A DNA stretch of 64,000 bases, from positions 1 through 64,000 of the forward strand of contig CAVMBN010000141.1 of assembly GCA_963678705.1 (NCBI GenBank), in the 5' to 3' direction. This document shows positions 11,102-22,577 of this stretch, one piece after another. The position numbers were made by a program, and so were the translations under genes. Each line of letters starts with the position of its first letter. The first letter of the stretch is position 1. Below the pieces are notes generated by a model. That model was not told the origin of the DNA. It saw only the letters and a program-made list of their open reading frames with translations, and searched no databases. This DNA comes from Panorpa germanica. Its lineage: Eukaryota > Arthropoda > Insecta > Mecoptera > Panorpidae.

Positions 11102-12474
11102 CTAGCAAACCCGGCGAACTCCGTTTCGCCATCAGATGGTTTCTTTTTATGTAACATTTCGTTTGGTGATTAAAAGATGAAGAACATTTTTTTTTTGTTT
11201 TATTTTTGAAAAGGAAAAATTTTATTTCATTTTACAACAGTAATGAATTCATTTCGATTAGTGTTATTTAGTTGAACTTTTCTAAGTAAATGAAAGTGAA
11301 TCCAAAGTAAATACTGAATCGAAGCGTTATACGTGTCCGCAAATTATCCGTTTCATTGAAGTGCTCATTGGTAAACCACATTTTTTGTTTTTTGGTCTGA
11401 CGGTAACAAAAACAAAGCGGATGGTTTCCCAACTCGTGAACACGCAACGTATAACTGCTTATGTGAAAAACAATGATTTTCTAAATTTATCCCGCAAACA
11501 CTAAGCGATTGGATTTGCGACTTGTTAATTGTCATTGCGAACTGGAAATTGCAATCGTTTGAATTCAAACGGAAGATCAGTCGGAATCATTGGTATTCGA
11601 GGAATACATACATTTTCACCTGCGTACTTTCCGTTAATAATGGTTGCCTCAATCAAATTCGGAATAAGTCTTTTTATCGAAAGTCGAGTATCGTTGCAAA
11701 GTCGCGGTGGATTCAAATTACGCAATATCATAATAACTGTACCAACTTTGAGTTGCAAGTTATGTTGTGGAAATCCTGGTAACTCCAGAGAGTTCAAAAA
11801 CTCCGTTGGATAATTTACTACATCATCGGGATTTGTTATGGAATCAACGGATTTGTATGTCACCAAATCGCCAGCAATTTTTGTATGAATGGTGAAATTC
11901 AGTGCGTGTACATCATTATTCTTTGCGGCAAGAATTGCTCGTTGACTTAACCAAGCATAATTCTGATAATTTTCACTAATGTTTTGGAAAACATTTTCAA
12001 TAAGAGCTAATTGAGAGTCTACAAATCGGCAAAAGTCGTTGGTAAGAGTAATTATTCCAGATGTCGCTTCAACTGGGACTATTCTATTTCCAACAGCTAA
12101 CAATTGTTTGGAAAATTGTGCAGCACTTAGATCATTTTGAAGTTGAACTCTCATATTAGTGGTTAGCGATAATGTTTTTACGTTTTTACTGTCAAACAAT
12201 CCATCCATCTACCAAAATACTTAAAAAAAAAAAATACGCCATCTACTTAAAATATTGGTTTGTATCTATGCTATGTATCAGAGATGGCGCTGTATGTGAA
12301 AAAAGATTTTCCCGCTTTTCTGTTGAAATTTTTCCTGAATTCCTGAATTTTCCTTGCTATAAACCTCACCGAGCCCGAGACCTTTCCAACGAATGCAAAA
12401 CTCTGGAAATCGGTTCGTGCGTTCTGGAGTTATAACGTCAGGAAGGAAAACCCGACTTATTTTTATATAGTAGA
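11102..12474 (-). mobile_element. Helitron fragment with helicase C-terminus
   Basis: The minus-strand 5' end at 12474 reads TC then TACTATATAAAAATAAGTCGGG, and the 3' end is CTAG (11105-11102), between A and T. Coding remnants at 11365-12208 match the C-terminal third of a Helitron helicase: NMRVQLQNDLSAAQFSKQL, SQRAILAAKNNDVHALN, PRLCNDTRLSIK, then AMTINKSQIQS and LYVACSRVGKPSALF. Rep, Walker A and Walker B are absent and the two open pieces are in different frames, so it is an internally deleted, non-autonomous copy. It is clearly diverged from the Helitron at 25061-30513. Confidence 0.8.
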
Positions 12475-12877
12475 TTTATTCTGATTTTAAATTTCCCGCT
12501 CAAATTGCGATTTGCCACCTTGCCGGCTTATAACCTACACTTACTGTTTCTTACTGGTTTTATTTAAATATTTTCGTACATAGGTATCCTTTTGATAATT
12601 TTCTTTTTGCAATAGTTACAGAAAAGATTAGTTTATATACACCTAGTTTTTGAAAATCATTTTTTCATAGTTAAAAGTTATATTATGTGGTGAAATTGAG
12701 CTAAAAATTATGATTTGTATGGAAAATGACTATTTTTAATCATGTATCAAAAGGAAACTAGGAACCCTAGATCCAAATTTTGAGACAACATGTATTTCTA
12801 CTATTTGTATTGATCCTCCAAATTTCACAATGTTTTCATCATTTACGTTAACGTCCTACACCTCCTTAAATCCTTAA

Positions 12878-15136
12878 TAGTGGCAAAAGTAGATCACACA
12901 GAAATTGGACTAGAACTGCCATACACTGAATGTAATTCACTGTAAAATGCGTGTTATTTCATTTTCAACTTTCTCCGTTTCAGGTTATGAAGACGGAGTA
13001 CTCGTAATACACTATGATGAGTGACTCCAACATCGAATAATTTTGTAGGAGGATTTATGTTTATCTATTTCAGTTAATTATTGTCTATACTATTTGATAC
13101 GAGTATATGTATTATAATATTTACTTAGCGTATTTATACATTTCTAATCAGGAATTAAATATTACCGAAATCTTTTCTATCAATTCATGAACATGGATAT
13201 AAACGAGATCGCAATGTTTTTCTTATTTCCGTATTTTAAAAATTAGGTTAAATCGTTAATGCAATAACACTTTAATATTTTTATAAATATTCAATACTTT
13301 CCGGTAAAATTGTTGAGTGTGACCTTGACTTGTGAGTTAAAGAATCAAGGGAAAATTTGGTTTAAGTTAAGTTTGGTAAAGATTAGGCTTGAGTAACACA
13401 TAAATTGTAAGTGAAATAGCAAATTGCTTTAACATTTCTTCATGTGTAAGTTACTTTTTCTGGTATCATAACACTGGTGATAAGAAAAAAACGAAAATAA
13501 TGAAAAGAAAAGTAAATAGAAATGAACAAATAAATAACAGAATATTACATTATGCAGATAATTAAAGACACATTATAGACAAGAATTAACTGGATATGCA
13601 CTACATGTGTAGACGTATGTTCAATATTTTTACTGTTTAACAAACTTTTAAATTTAAATTCAATTATTAATCATTTTTTATTGTATTCCTCTTTAATCAT
13701 AAATATTTGATCGACAGTTATTCTACATGATATATTGTGATTCGCGACACTTATACCACAGGATCTCAGTAATCCGCGGGCCTTCATTACGCGGATTCAT
13801 TCCAATTTCTTTCAATGTGGTTCCTCAAATTTCATAGCATTAGATATATTAAAATATGCGAGGTTCATTATTTAAGTTAACAAGTGGACACCCCCAGCAA
13901 CTTACATAATGAACTTGACCTAATATTAAGAAGCACATGTATTAATGAGATGGCACTACTAATTACATAAGACAGATTGAGAAGCATAATTACACCCTAA
14001 AGAACTTCTGAGAATCAACAGAACGAAAAACATTGACATCACAATTATTAACAATATGGGAAGACACAAATTTCAAATTAGATGCCAAACAGCGTTTCAA
14101 TAGGCAAACAATATTCTTTTTTTATAAAAAAATCTACTTTTCTCTATTAGGTGAACTTTTATAACTCTTAGATGTATTTCTAATGCCTTGTTAAAGTAGA
14201 AACATAATGCAAATATAGAAGTTACTGTACTAAATTTAAAAATATATCCTAAAACAACTAAAAATCCTAAAAATGTGCGCTACAATAACTAATGGAACAA
14301 AAATGTAATGAACAAAAATAGTTGTATTTATTAATAGTTATATTTTAGCCTCTCTAAGTAAGGATGAAAACATTTAAGCATAATTTGTGAAACAAGTAAA
14401 TTTGAAATAAATAGGGAAAACGAATATGTTATGTAGACATAGTTCCTCAAAAGTTAACTGCATTTAAATGCAATTAAAATTGGTAATAAAACCACAAGAA
14501 GGTCATCTGAAATAAAAAGTGCAAAAGTAGAAAGAGCACCCAGGACTGAGCAGAATATTCTTAACATGAATATGTTGTTAAATGAGAAAAAATATAATAA
14601 AATCCTATTTTACTGTTGTTATTAAAAAACTTTTATTAAAAGCATTTACTTATATTACTACATTAATTTTTTTTAATAATATACAAATAATATAAATAAT
14701 ATAAAATATTAAAAATAAATCAAAAATTATTTTATTTTATTCCAACAAAATAAAATTTAAAAAATATCAATTTTGTCAGCATTAAAAAGTGGCGCCCAAT
14801 TATGAGTTATATCTTAGGAAATTTAGACGACCAGTAAATATTTAACAGTCCTACCTGAAATGAAATAAATATTAATTACGGAATGATATAATAACATTCA
14901 ACTTCCTTAAAGCAAATCTCAACAAAAATTTTAAGCGAATACTTGTAAATACCAATAGCGCGATGTTATAAATTATAGTTTCTAATGAAACTAGTTTTTT
15001 TAATTGTTGAAAATTAAATTCCGGTCTATTATAAATTAAAAAATAATTGAAATGAAAGCTGACAACGAAAATTGTAAAAATATTTCTTACACAAAAAATA
15101 ATACTCGTACTTAAAACTTTCCTTTGCGAAAAGGAC
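12878..15136. other. Mostly unassigned AT-rich DNA
   Basis: At 12984-13024 (+) a good acceptor (TTTCTCCGTTTCAG) precedes a short open run GYEDGVLVIHYDE with a stop, which could be the last exon of an unseen gene. Around 13765-13797 AATCCGCG and CGCGGATT form a small inverted repeat like a DNA-transposon end. Nothing else is supportable. Confidence 0.35.
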
Positions 15137-15699
15137 TTACGATTGAAAACTCCTTTGTGTGTTATCCATGGGGCACACTTCATGAGTCTTGAGCCAACAA
15201 GAAATGCAATGCTGAAAAACATAATGCAAAATGCAAATAAAGGAAATAATAAAACAAATCCAACCTGTGTAAAGAAATAGTGTAAAATAAAGAAGGATTT
15301 AACGTTTGAATCATATTCTTAAACTAGAAACGCCCCAGGGTGCTCTTGGACCGAAACTCTGATGTCTTTCGCATTCTATACGCTGGTCCATCAGGTAATT
15401 TCGAGTAGCACAATGGTTCTCAATAATATCTATTTAAAACAAAACAAATCATAACAATGGATAAAATATAAACAAAGCATCAATAAATTCTAATTTATAA
15501 AATGACTTCAATACTGCTATTTTATTCAACTGTAACATAAATTCAATCAATTATAAATTGAGATGCAATACAACTTAAACAAAAAATCAATCACTGACTT
15601 ATTTTAATTAATATTTAAATTTTCCACTTCGAATCGTTTATTTTGTCCATTGCTGCTACTCGAGCAGGCAGTTTCAACGTCTTGTTTATCAACTTCCAT
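15137..15699 (-). pseudogene. RBX1/Roc1a-like RING gene, degraded
   Basis: Three minus-strand blocks occur in the order of RBX1, the RING subunit of cullin-RING ubiquitin ligases. Block one (15699-15604) starts MEVDKQDVETACSSSSNGQN then KRFEV, like insect Roc1a N-termini. Block two (about 15430-15315) reads DIIENHCATRNYLMDQRIEC ... PWGV, matching the [21 protein letters not shown] ... AWGV region. Block three (15211-15137), after a TTTTTCAG acceptor, reads HCISCWLKTHEVCPMDN and ends FQS-stop where RBX1 has HCISRWLKTRQVCPLDN. The KKWNAVALWAW segment and several zinc-binding Cys/His are missing and block two runs into a stop. Intron positions remain, so this looks like a duplicated, decayed gene copy rather than a retrocopy. 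Identification rests on remembered RBX1 sequence. Confidence 0.6.
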
Positions 15700-16034
15700 T
15701 GCTAAAATAAATCGCTACACTATTTAAAACAAAATGATTTTCTATAAAAGATTTGTTTGGTTTGACACTACTGGTTGTTATCACTTGTACCACAGATGAG
15801 CAACTAAATTGAAATGATAGCAGGACGTATAATGGATTTATATTGAAACAGTTAGCTCTGGGCACGACATTGGCGTAGAAATAATACATTATTCACCATG
15901 TGTCGGGTCCTTTCGAGTACGTTCCATCTCAGGTCAAAAATTGTATTGGAGTGCAGTTTAGAAACTTGAAAGTAGCGGTACTCCACCTTGGTATACAAGG
16001 AAAACTGCAATCTGTTTTGTAATCTAACCAGTTG
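15700..16034. other. Nothing identified upstream of RBX1-like copy
   Basis: This may include the promoter or 5' flank of the RBX1-like sequence. No gene, repeat end or strong signal seen. Confidence 0.35.
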
Positions 16035-16049
16035 ATGCTACAATTATAT

Positions 16050-16464
16050 TATTTATTATTATTTATTATATTAATTGTGTGCCTTTCGGCTTTACAATCT
16101 ACATTATTATATTCCTTAATGCATTTCATATAAATTCAAAGTTACTACTTCGAATAGTACTTTCTGTTTTTTCTTTTCTTGATCCTCTTTCTTCATGTCC
16201 CCTACTCCTCCTTTATTCACGTCGTTTCCTGCTTCTCCTTCCTTCTTGCCTCTATCTTCATCTATCACCTCTTGCCTTCCTTGTCTCCTCTCGACAAACC
16301 CTCTATTATCTTTTTCTGTCTGCCTTCTACTGCCATCTTTCTTCGTTTAGGGGTTTGTGTCAGTTAAGGAGTTATGACAAGGGATGTAAACACCAATATC
16401 ATTCGGCCGCTGAAGTTAATGTTGGAACATCGTATACCAATTTCACATACATACATATACATAC
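16050..16464 (-). mobile_element. Retroposed insertion with 15-bp duplication
   Basis: ATGCTACAATTATAT is perfectly repeated at 16035-16049 and 16465-16479. The 415 bp between them, read on the minus strand, end in an (ATA/TAA)-type tail at 16050. A small hairpin with GCCGAAAGGC precedes the tail. The middle (about 16160-16345) is strongly purine-rich on this strand. No pol III boxes or reverse transcriptase found: a SINE of unrecognised family, a truncated LINE or a retrocopied transcript. The 144-codon frame across it on the plus strand is a low-complexity artefact. Confidence 0.65.
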
Positions 16465-16616
16465 ATGCTACAATTATATAGTAAACAATACTAAACGAAT
16501 AATAAAGCATTAAAATTATCTAGCCACTATTGCAACCATCCTACGCCATTGGCCTATCAGTCACATTATACATCAAATTGTAACCATCCAAAGTCGTTGA
16601 GTCTAGATGATTGGAC

Positions 16617-16782
16617 CAGTGGCGTAGCGTGCCTTAGATGAGAACCGTATCAAAATTTGTTGTGGGGCCCAAATGATGGGTAAAAATTTTTCACAAAAGG
16701 AACAAAGACACACATTTGGAGCGCTTGTAGCCCGGGGCCACGTATCATTGATACGGCTTATACGGCGGTAGCTATGCCACTG
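16617..16782. mobile_element. hAT-like MITE, 166 bp
   Basis: The ends are CAGTGGCGTAGC and GCTATGCCACTG, an imperfect inverted repeat. The flanking 8-mers GATTGGAC (16609-16616) and GGTTCGAC (16783-16790) agree at six of eight bases, as expected for an ageing 8-bp hAT target duplication. No coding capacity. Confidence 0.6.
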
Positions 16783-16790
16783 GGTTCGAC

Positions 16791-17704
16791 TAAAGATAAA
16801 GTCAGACGATAGTTTATAGTTTAAACAAATTAGGTTGTAATAAAACAAATATCATTAGGAATGTTACACAAGAATGTTACAAACTGATATTAGGATGAAT
16901 AAATATTTGACTTTTGCAGGTCAAGAGTCGAGCTCAGTTTGTAATAAAACAAGTATAAGAAAATAAATCAGCCACTGAAAAAACAAAAGTGGAAAAAGGC
17001 GTATTGCAAAAGAATATAAAAACGAATAAAAAAAAACATCCCTTTTTAAAGACTCTATAATATCACGTAAAACTATAATTGCAACCGAAAGTAAAACTAT
17101 AAATTTTTAAGACTTCGGCTTTCTCTCGGAGAAGCCGAATAAATTCTCGAACTCTTTTTTTATATGTAATGTTAAGCTTTTTTTTATATAATTAATTTAA
17201 GAATAAATATAATTAGTTTAAGAAATAATTATTATAAGGAACTCTGTAAAAATAGGTTAAGAACATTGCTAATATTAAGTTATGTTTGAATGTTACAAAC
17301 ACTGCTTTGTAATAATTGTGGACTACGCTAATGCGTTCGCTCTCATTGTCTTAAGCACACGGATTCACCGAACAGAACAGAACAGTTCACCAAGCCGTTC
17401 GCTGGAGCTATTTATGCTGACGGTACATGTTCGCGCGCAAATTACTGATACTTGTAGACACTTGTAGATACGAGTATACACAAAGTTGTATGGCGTCTTT
17501 TTACATTCAGGAATATGTTATTTTACTAGTTGTTAATATCATTGTGAATTGTAATCCAGTTTAACTATATTATTACGTGTAATATTTTTATTGTTATCAA
17601 CGTAAATAGTTAGAGTTTTGCAAACAAATGTAGTGTTAATTACTAGTTGTTTTTATCATTGTAAACCATTGTGATTGTAAAATTATGTACTATTGAAACT
17701 ACGC
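16791..17704. other. Unassigned; loose repeats near TE cluster
   Basis: Contains a hairpin near 17117-17146 (CTTCGGCTTT...GAAGCCGAA). A loosely repeated motif TAGTTGTTAATATCATTGTG occurs near 17529, with variants near 17644 and 21863. It may be a relic of another retroelement's terminal repeat. No gene seen. Confidence 0.35.
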
Positions 17705-17709
17705 ATTTC

Positions 17710-17922
17710 TGTTATATTTAGCAGAAATAAACTAATATTTTATATTAATCAGGTTTATTTTATTAATTAAATGTACACTTGCATTATGATGTTACAGAGT
17801 ATAGAATTACATAGTACAGTATTACAGAGTACAGTATTACCTACAGTATTACCGAGTGTAAAAAGAAAAGATAGAATAGTAGTAGTGTCAATCCCTAGAG
17901 GGCGCTAAATTTAAATCCAGCA
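17710..17922 (-). repeat. copia 3' LTR
   Basis: 213 bp. Two differences from the other LTR at 21586-21798. Confidence 0.93.
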
Positions 17923-18171
17923 CTCCCTCTAAATTTAGACATTCTAACAACAAATTATAATTAATTGAGTGTCAAAAAACATGAAAATATTAATCAAGTT
18001 ATACTACAAGATATTCTAACATATCACTTAACAAAAGAGTTGTAGTTAAACATACCAAGTTTAGATCCTAAGAATTGGAATTTATCTTTTGACAATGCTT
18101 TAGTTAATATATCTGCATATTGATCAGCAGTGCAGTGTAAACACATAGTGTCTTGTTTATATTCACCAATA

Positions 18172-20055
18172 TCACATAAAACTTGCTTTATCCACATAGC
18201 TTCTTTTGTTGCAGCACAGGCTGCATAAATTCAGCTTCTGTTGTTGACAGAGAAACCGTCTGTTGACATGGGGGTCCACTGGAACAGTGTTCGGGTTAGC
18301 ATCAGTCATGTTAAACTTCTCTAACAGTTGTTCAACATACTTGGTCTGATGTATAAAAATACCGTTGCTAAGTATCTCAATTTGCATGCCCACAAAATTA
18401 CTTGGTGTGTTCAATATTTTTACTTCCAGTACAGATTGTAGGTCTTTAGTTATTTCTTTTAGAGTGGATTCAGTTTTAGAAAATAGTAGGCCATCATCCA
18501 CATACAGACAAAGATAACATTTCTCATTATTGACATGACCAATTTACACACATTGATCAGCTTTGCTGTTGATGAAGCCAAATTTCTTTAATATTGAGTC
18601 AAATTTCTTATTCCAGCTTCTGGGGGCTTGTTTTAAACCATACAGCGACTTGTTGAGCTTGCATACCATGTTGTTTTTACAGGATAGACCTTCAGGCGGA
18701 GACATAAATATGGTCTCTTCAAGTTCACCATATAAAAATGCAGTTTCTACATCAAGTTGTAAGATTTTAAGTTTATTTTGAACAGCCATGGAAAGTAATA
18801 AACGTATTGAATCATACCTTACAGTCGGAGCGAAGGTTTCTGTGTAGTCAATACCTGCGGTTTGTGCAAATCCCTTAGCACAAAGTCTCGATTTGAACCG
18901 TGGACCCGTTGACTCTTGCTTTATTCGGAACACCCATTTACTGCCGATCACTTTTGCATTTGGAGGTTTTTCTATCAATGTCCAGATTTCATTTTTCTTA
19001 TGAGCATCAAGTTCTTCATTGATTGACTTTATCCATTCATTTTTATTTGTTGAATGTACTGCTTCTTCATATGTTACAGGAACACAGGATGAGAATAAAC
19101 ATAGATGAGTATGTTCTTCAGTACATGGACAGTTGAAATTCTTATTTTTTGTTTTATTTCTTGGTCTCAATGTCACATTACTGATAGGAGGAGAATCAAT
19201 ACTGGTGTTAGGTAAGTATTCACTGTCGGATGTTGACCTGTTTCCTTTCTCTGTCTCATATGAACTTTCTGAATTTGTGTCATTGTCAATCAAGCTGTTC
19301 TCTTCCGTTTTTGCTTTTTCCCTTACATCTTCTTTTTTTGTATTTGTTTTGTCATTTTCAGTGTCTGTCTCATACAATTCTACCGAAACAAAGTCTCTCT
19401 TCACTGAGGATTCAAGAAATGTAGCATCTCTGCTCTTTATTACCTTTTTAGTATTTGGTAATGTGAATCTGTATCCTTTTGTATGGTCGCAGTATCCGAT
19501 GAAAATCATTCTGTGAGCCTTTGGGTCCCATTTTCTGCGTTTTTCTTTAGGTAGATAAACCATTGCCTCGCAGCCAAATATACGCATATGATTACCATAT
19601 GGTTTGCGTCCAGACCACATTTCCATAGGAGTGTTGAAAGCTAAGGATCTGGTTGGGAAACGATTGATGATGTAAGCAGCAGTGTGTATTGCATTTGCCC
19701 AATACAACTTCGGCAGACCAGCGTTGAGTAGCATGCACTTCGCTTTTTCAACCAGTGTCCGATTCATGCGTTCCGCAGTCCCATTCTGTTCAGGCGTGTA
19801 TGGTGTGGTGGTTTGATGGATGATTTCGGCACCTTTCAGGTAATCAGAGAAGGCTTTGTTATCGTATTCTAGTCCATTGTCTGTACTAAGAACCTTTATA
19901 CGAGCATCCAATTGATTTTCAACTTTTTTCTTGAATTCTTTGAATTTACTGAGCACTTCAGACTTGTTGTGAAGAAAGTATACTGACATCTTCTTGGAAT
20001 ATTCATCTAGGAAGGTTAAAAAATATCTGCTCCCACCGAGAGACTGGGTTTCCAT
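18172..20055 (-). CDS. copia integrase and reverse transcriptase (fossil)
   Basis: Integrase blocks FLTFLDEYSKKMSVYF, LSTDNGLEYDN and TPEQNGTAERMNRTLVEKAK come first. Reverse transcriptase blocks follow: VIGSKWVFRIKQE, CAKGFAQTAGIDYTETFAP, LQLDVETAFLYGEL, SLYGLKQAPRSWN and a catalytic-loop region. The order integrase before reverse transcriptase marks Ty1/copia. RNase H is only partly recognisable. The region is broken. Confidence 0.9.
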
Positions 20056-20241
20056 TGGTCCACATACGTCAAAATGAACCAGCTCTAGGGGTTAAGTGAC
20101 TCTTAATCCATCACTTTTAAAAGGTAGCCGTGTCTGCTTTCCTTCTTTACAGGTTATGCATTTCAGATTTTCTGTTTTTCCTGATAAAGTTAAATGCTCT
20201 GTGCTATCAGACAATTTTTTCAAAGTTTGGAAATTAAGATG

Positions 20242-21453
20242 TCATATCCTCTGGTGCCAGCAAAAAGCATCTTGTTCATGTTCAACACTGGACATGTGCG
20301 CAAGGCTTTCAGGCATGTTCAGCCGGTACATGTTATTTACAATGCTCGCAGTTGCTATTATTTGATTCTTGCTGTTCATGATCACACAGCCTGAGATATC
20401 AAATTTCACTTGGCCTCCATTTTTAATAATTTGACTTACAGATATCAGATTATTTGCCAATTCAGGAACATATAATACATTTGTGAACAAAATCTTATTC
20501 TCTTGCCCGTTTTGGTCATAAATATTTAAGCTGACATCTCCTGAGCTTTGCACAGATAACACTTTGTTATCAGCAACACGAATGTTCTTTGTTATAGGGG
20601 TAGTTTCCTTTACAATTATATTCTTGGTTTTAGTCATATGTGCCGAAGCACCGGAGTCTATGTACCAAGCATCATCATAGTGGGATGATGTAACAAACAC
20701 AGCAGCATAAGAATAGCTAGGTTTCTGTGTCTTGTTCATGGTTTTGTATTTGTTGCATTCAGAGCGTTTATGTCCATATTGATTGCAGGAATAACATCTC
20801 GGACCCTTGTAGAACTTCTTCTTTACAGAGTTGTTATGAAACTTCTTGTTGACAGCAAAAGCCGTTGTGTTGTTGTCTGAATTTCTAACATCTTGCAATA
20901 GTTTTGTTTTAACACTGTCTGCAGTTATTTTTGTGCCAGAGCTTTTGATCGCAATAATCATTGGTTGATATGATTCGGGCAGACCGGAGAGCAGCAACGT
21001 CCCGAGCCACTCGTCGTCCACTTTAAAGCCAATAATGCGCAGCTTGTGAGCTGTTGACATAATTTTGCTCACATACTCTTCTATATTTTGACATCCACTG
21101 AGCGATGTGTTACATAAATCACGCAGCAGACCAACTCGGCGTGTAAGTCCGGAGTCGTCGAACGCTGCTGCCAATTTGTCCCAAACTCCTTTGGCCGTGT
21201 TTTCCTCTTGGATATGAACGTAATTGATCGGATCAACCAGAAGAATTAACTTTCTTTTCGCTTTTGTATCACGTTTAGAATCTGTGGGTGACGCCGGGTT
21301 AACCTCAATGCAATCCCATAGTTCTTCGTGTTGTAGGTATGTTTTTACTGCGAATTGCCAAGTCGAATAGTTTTCACGGCCGGTTAACTTCTCGAATAAT
21401 GCCAGTGAATTATTCGATGCCATTTTTATTCGTTGAGAACACTTTATACACAA
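20242..21453 (-). CDS. copia Gag and protease region (fossil)
   Basis: Starts MCIKCSQRIKMASNNSLALF. The capsid-like N-terminal half contains FEKLTGRENYSTWQF, typical of copia Gag. A zinc knuckle CYSCNQYGHKRSEC follows near residue 220, then the aspartic protease signature WYIDSGASAHMT. In the living family Gag forms the particle and the protease cuts the polyprotein. Part of a broken element. Confidence 0.9.
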   Translation of the reverse strand: MCIKCSQRIKMASNNSLALFEKLTGRENYSTWQFAVKTYLQHEELWDCIEVNPASPTDSKRDTKAKRKLILLVDPINYVHIQEENTAKGVWDKLAAAFDDSGLTRRVGLLRDLCNTSLSGCQNIEEYVSKIMSTAHKLRIIGFKVDDEWLGTLLLSGLPESYQPMIIAIKSSGTKITADSVKTKLLQDVRNSDNNTTAFAVNKKFHNNSVKKKFYKGPRCYSCNQYGHKRSECNKYKTMNKTQKPSYSYAAVFVTSSHYDDAWYIDSGASAHMTKTKNIIVKETTPITKNIRVADNKVLSVQSSGDVSLNIYDQNGQENKILFTNVLYVPELANNLISVSQIIKNGGQVKFDISGCVIMNSKNQIIATASIVNNMYRLNMPESLAHMSSVEHEQDAFCWHQRI

Positions 21454-21585
21454 AGAAGAACAGAAACAGTTTCAACAGCCACGTTTTTTTTTTAAGGTTA
21501 TGTTCACCACTAAAAGTCTTTATTCACTTTTTACTTTTCGAAAAACACTCACTAAACGTCTCTGGGTTTATCTGGGCATATGACC

Positions 21586-21798
21586 TGTTATATTTAGCAG
21601 AAATAAACTAATATTTTATATTAATCAGGTTTATTTTATTAATTAAATGTACACTTGCATTATGATGTCACAGAGTATAGAATTACATAGTACAGTATTA
21701 CAGAGTACAGTATTACCTACAGTATTACCGAGTGTAAAAAGAAAAGATAGAATAGTAGTAGTGTCAATCCCTAGAGGGCGCTAAATTTAAATCCAACA
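21586..21798 (-). repeat. copia 5' LTR
   Basis: 213 bp. This is the upstream LTR of the minus-strand element; transcription would start here. Confidence 0.93.
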
Positions 21799-21803
21799 AT
21801 TTC

Positions 21804-21976
21804 GTTGTGATATGCAAGCGTTGTTATAAGGTTTTTAAACCTATGCACTGTATTTAACTAAGTGTTAATATCATTGTGAACTCTTTTTTGACTTGTTAAT
21901 GTAATTGCTTTTTTTGTGAAATAATTTAATGAAGTACTGTAATGGAGTTATATGTTAACTTATCCTTAATATAAAC
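21804..21976. other. Short spacer between copia and Polinton
   Basis: 173 bp of AT-rich DNA with a small palindrome (AGGTTTTTAAACCT). No gene. Confidence 0.5.
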
Positions 21977-22324
21977 TATATTAGTAGGGTAGTAGAGCGG
22001 GTTCTAGGACAGTTTAGAAGTTGAGTTGGAAATTATTGGTGGTGGGGATGCATTTAGGTCACGATATGCAGAGGGGGCGTGGCTAGACTTAGAAGAATGT
22101 AAAAGGGGGTAATAGTGGGGTGAGGAGTGAGGTGGCGTGGCTAGACAATGTTGGGGTAATAGTGGGGTAATATGAAAGAGTGAGATAGCGATAATAATTA
22201 TTACGTGTGTAATAATTAATATCTAATGGTAAAGAGTGAGATACCGATATTAATTCTTATGTTTGATTTGTTATTGGTTATAAGATTATGACAGTGTTAA
22301 ATTATTTATAACAGTGTATTTATA

Positions 22325-22577
22325 GCGCATTCCTTCGAAATTTGCAAACAGCACATGTTCTCATGAGAAACTTTAGACACAAGCGCATTCCTTCGAAATT
22401 TGCAAACAGCACATGTTCTCATGAGAAACTTCAGACACAAGCGCATTCCTTCGAAATTTGCAAACAGCACATGTTCTCATGAGAAACTTTAGACACAAGC
22501 GCATTAGATCGAATGTAACTTGAACGTAACTTGAAGCACACGTGTTAGCCGGCGTCAGCACATGTTCTCATGAGAAA
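22325..22577. repeat. 58-bp tandem repeats in left terminal region
   Basis: Three full 58-bp units start at 22325, 22383 and 22441, followed by a variant partial unit. Each contains the palindrome TTCTCATGAGAA, close to a heat-shock-element layout. They lie about 340 bp inside the end of the element. This could be a replication or promoter region; no proof. Confidence 0.85.

Larger units (their letters stand above)
9600..12877. repeat. Inverted repeat arms enclosing two Helitrons
   Basis: About 350 bp at 9600-9957 matches the reverse complement of about 390 bp at 12485-12877. By eye the arms agree at most positions, with small indels (shared blocks include GGACGTTAACGTAAATGATG and AACTATTGCAAAAAGAAAAT). 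The outer ends read TTAAGGAGGT / ACCTCCTTAA. The arms could be long terminal inverted repeats of a DNA transposon, with the interior now filled by Helitrons, or an inverted duplication. No coding sequence in the arms. Confidence 0.65.
17710..21798 (-). mobile_element. Ty1/copia LTR retrotransposon, young
   Basis: A 4,089-bp element on the minus strand flanked by the 5-bp duplication ATTTC (17705-17709 and 21799-21803). Its 213-bp LTRs begin TG and end CA and differ at two positions by eye, so insertion is recent. Next to the 5' LTR (right side) lies GGTCATATGCCCAG, resembling the initiator-Met tRNA half-molecule primer site known for copia. A purine-rich AGAGGGAG tract precedes the 3' LTR (left side). 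Protein order is Gag, protease, integrase, reverse transcriptase, which defines Ty1/copia. It is broken, with roughly three breaks. Confidence 0.93.

Noticed and set aside
8599-12997. Shared TTATGAAGACGG at 8599-8610 and 12986-12997 as parts of one gene
   Set aside because: A 12-base match alone is too short, and the flanking translations differ.
13757-13805. Inverted CCGCG motif as a pogo/Tigger element end
   Set aside because: Only one short hairpin; no partner end, target duplication or transposase.
16079-16513. 144-codon plus-strand frame
   Set aside because: A pyrimidine-rich low-complexity tract within a retroposed insertion.
22325-22577. CRISPR-like array
   Set aside because: The 58-bp units are contiguous without spacers, in a eukaryotic virus-related element.
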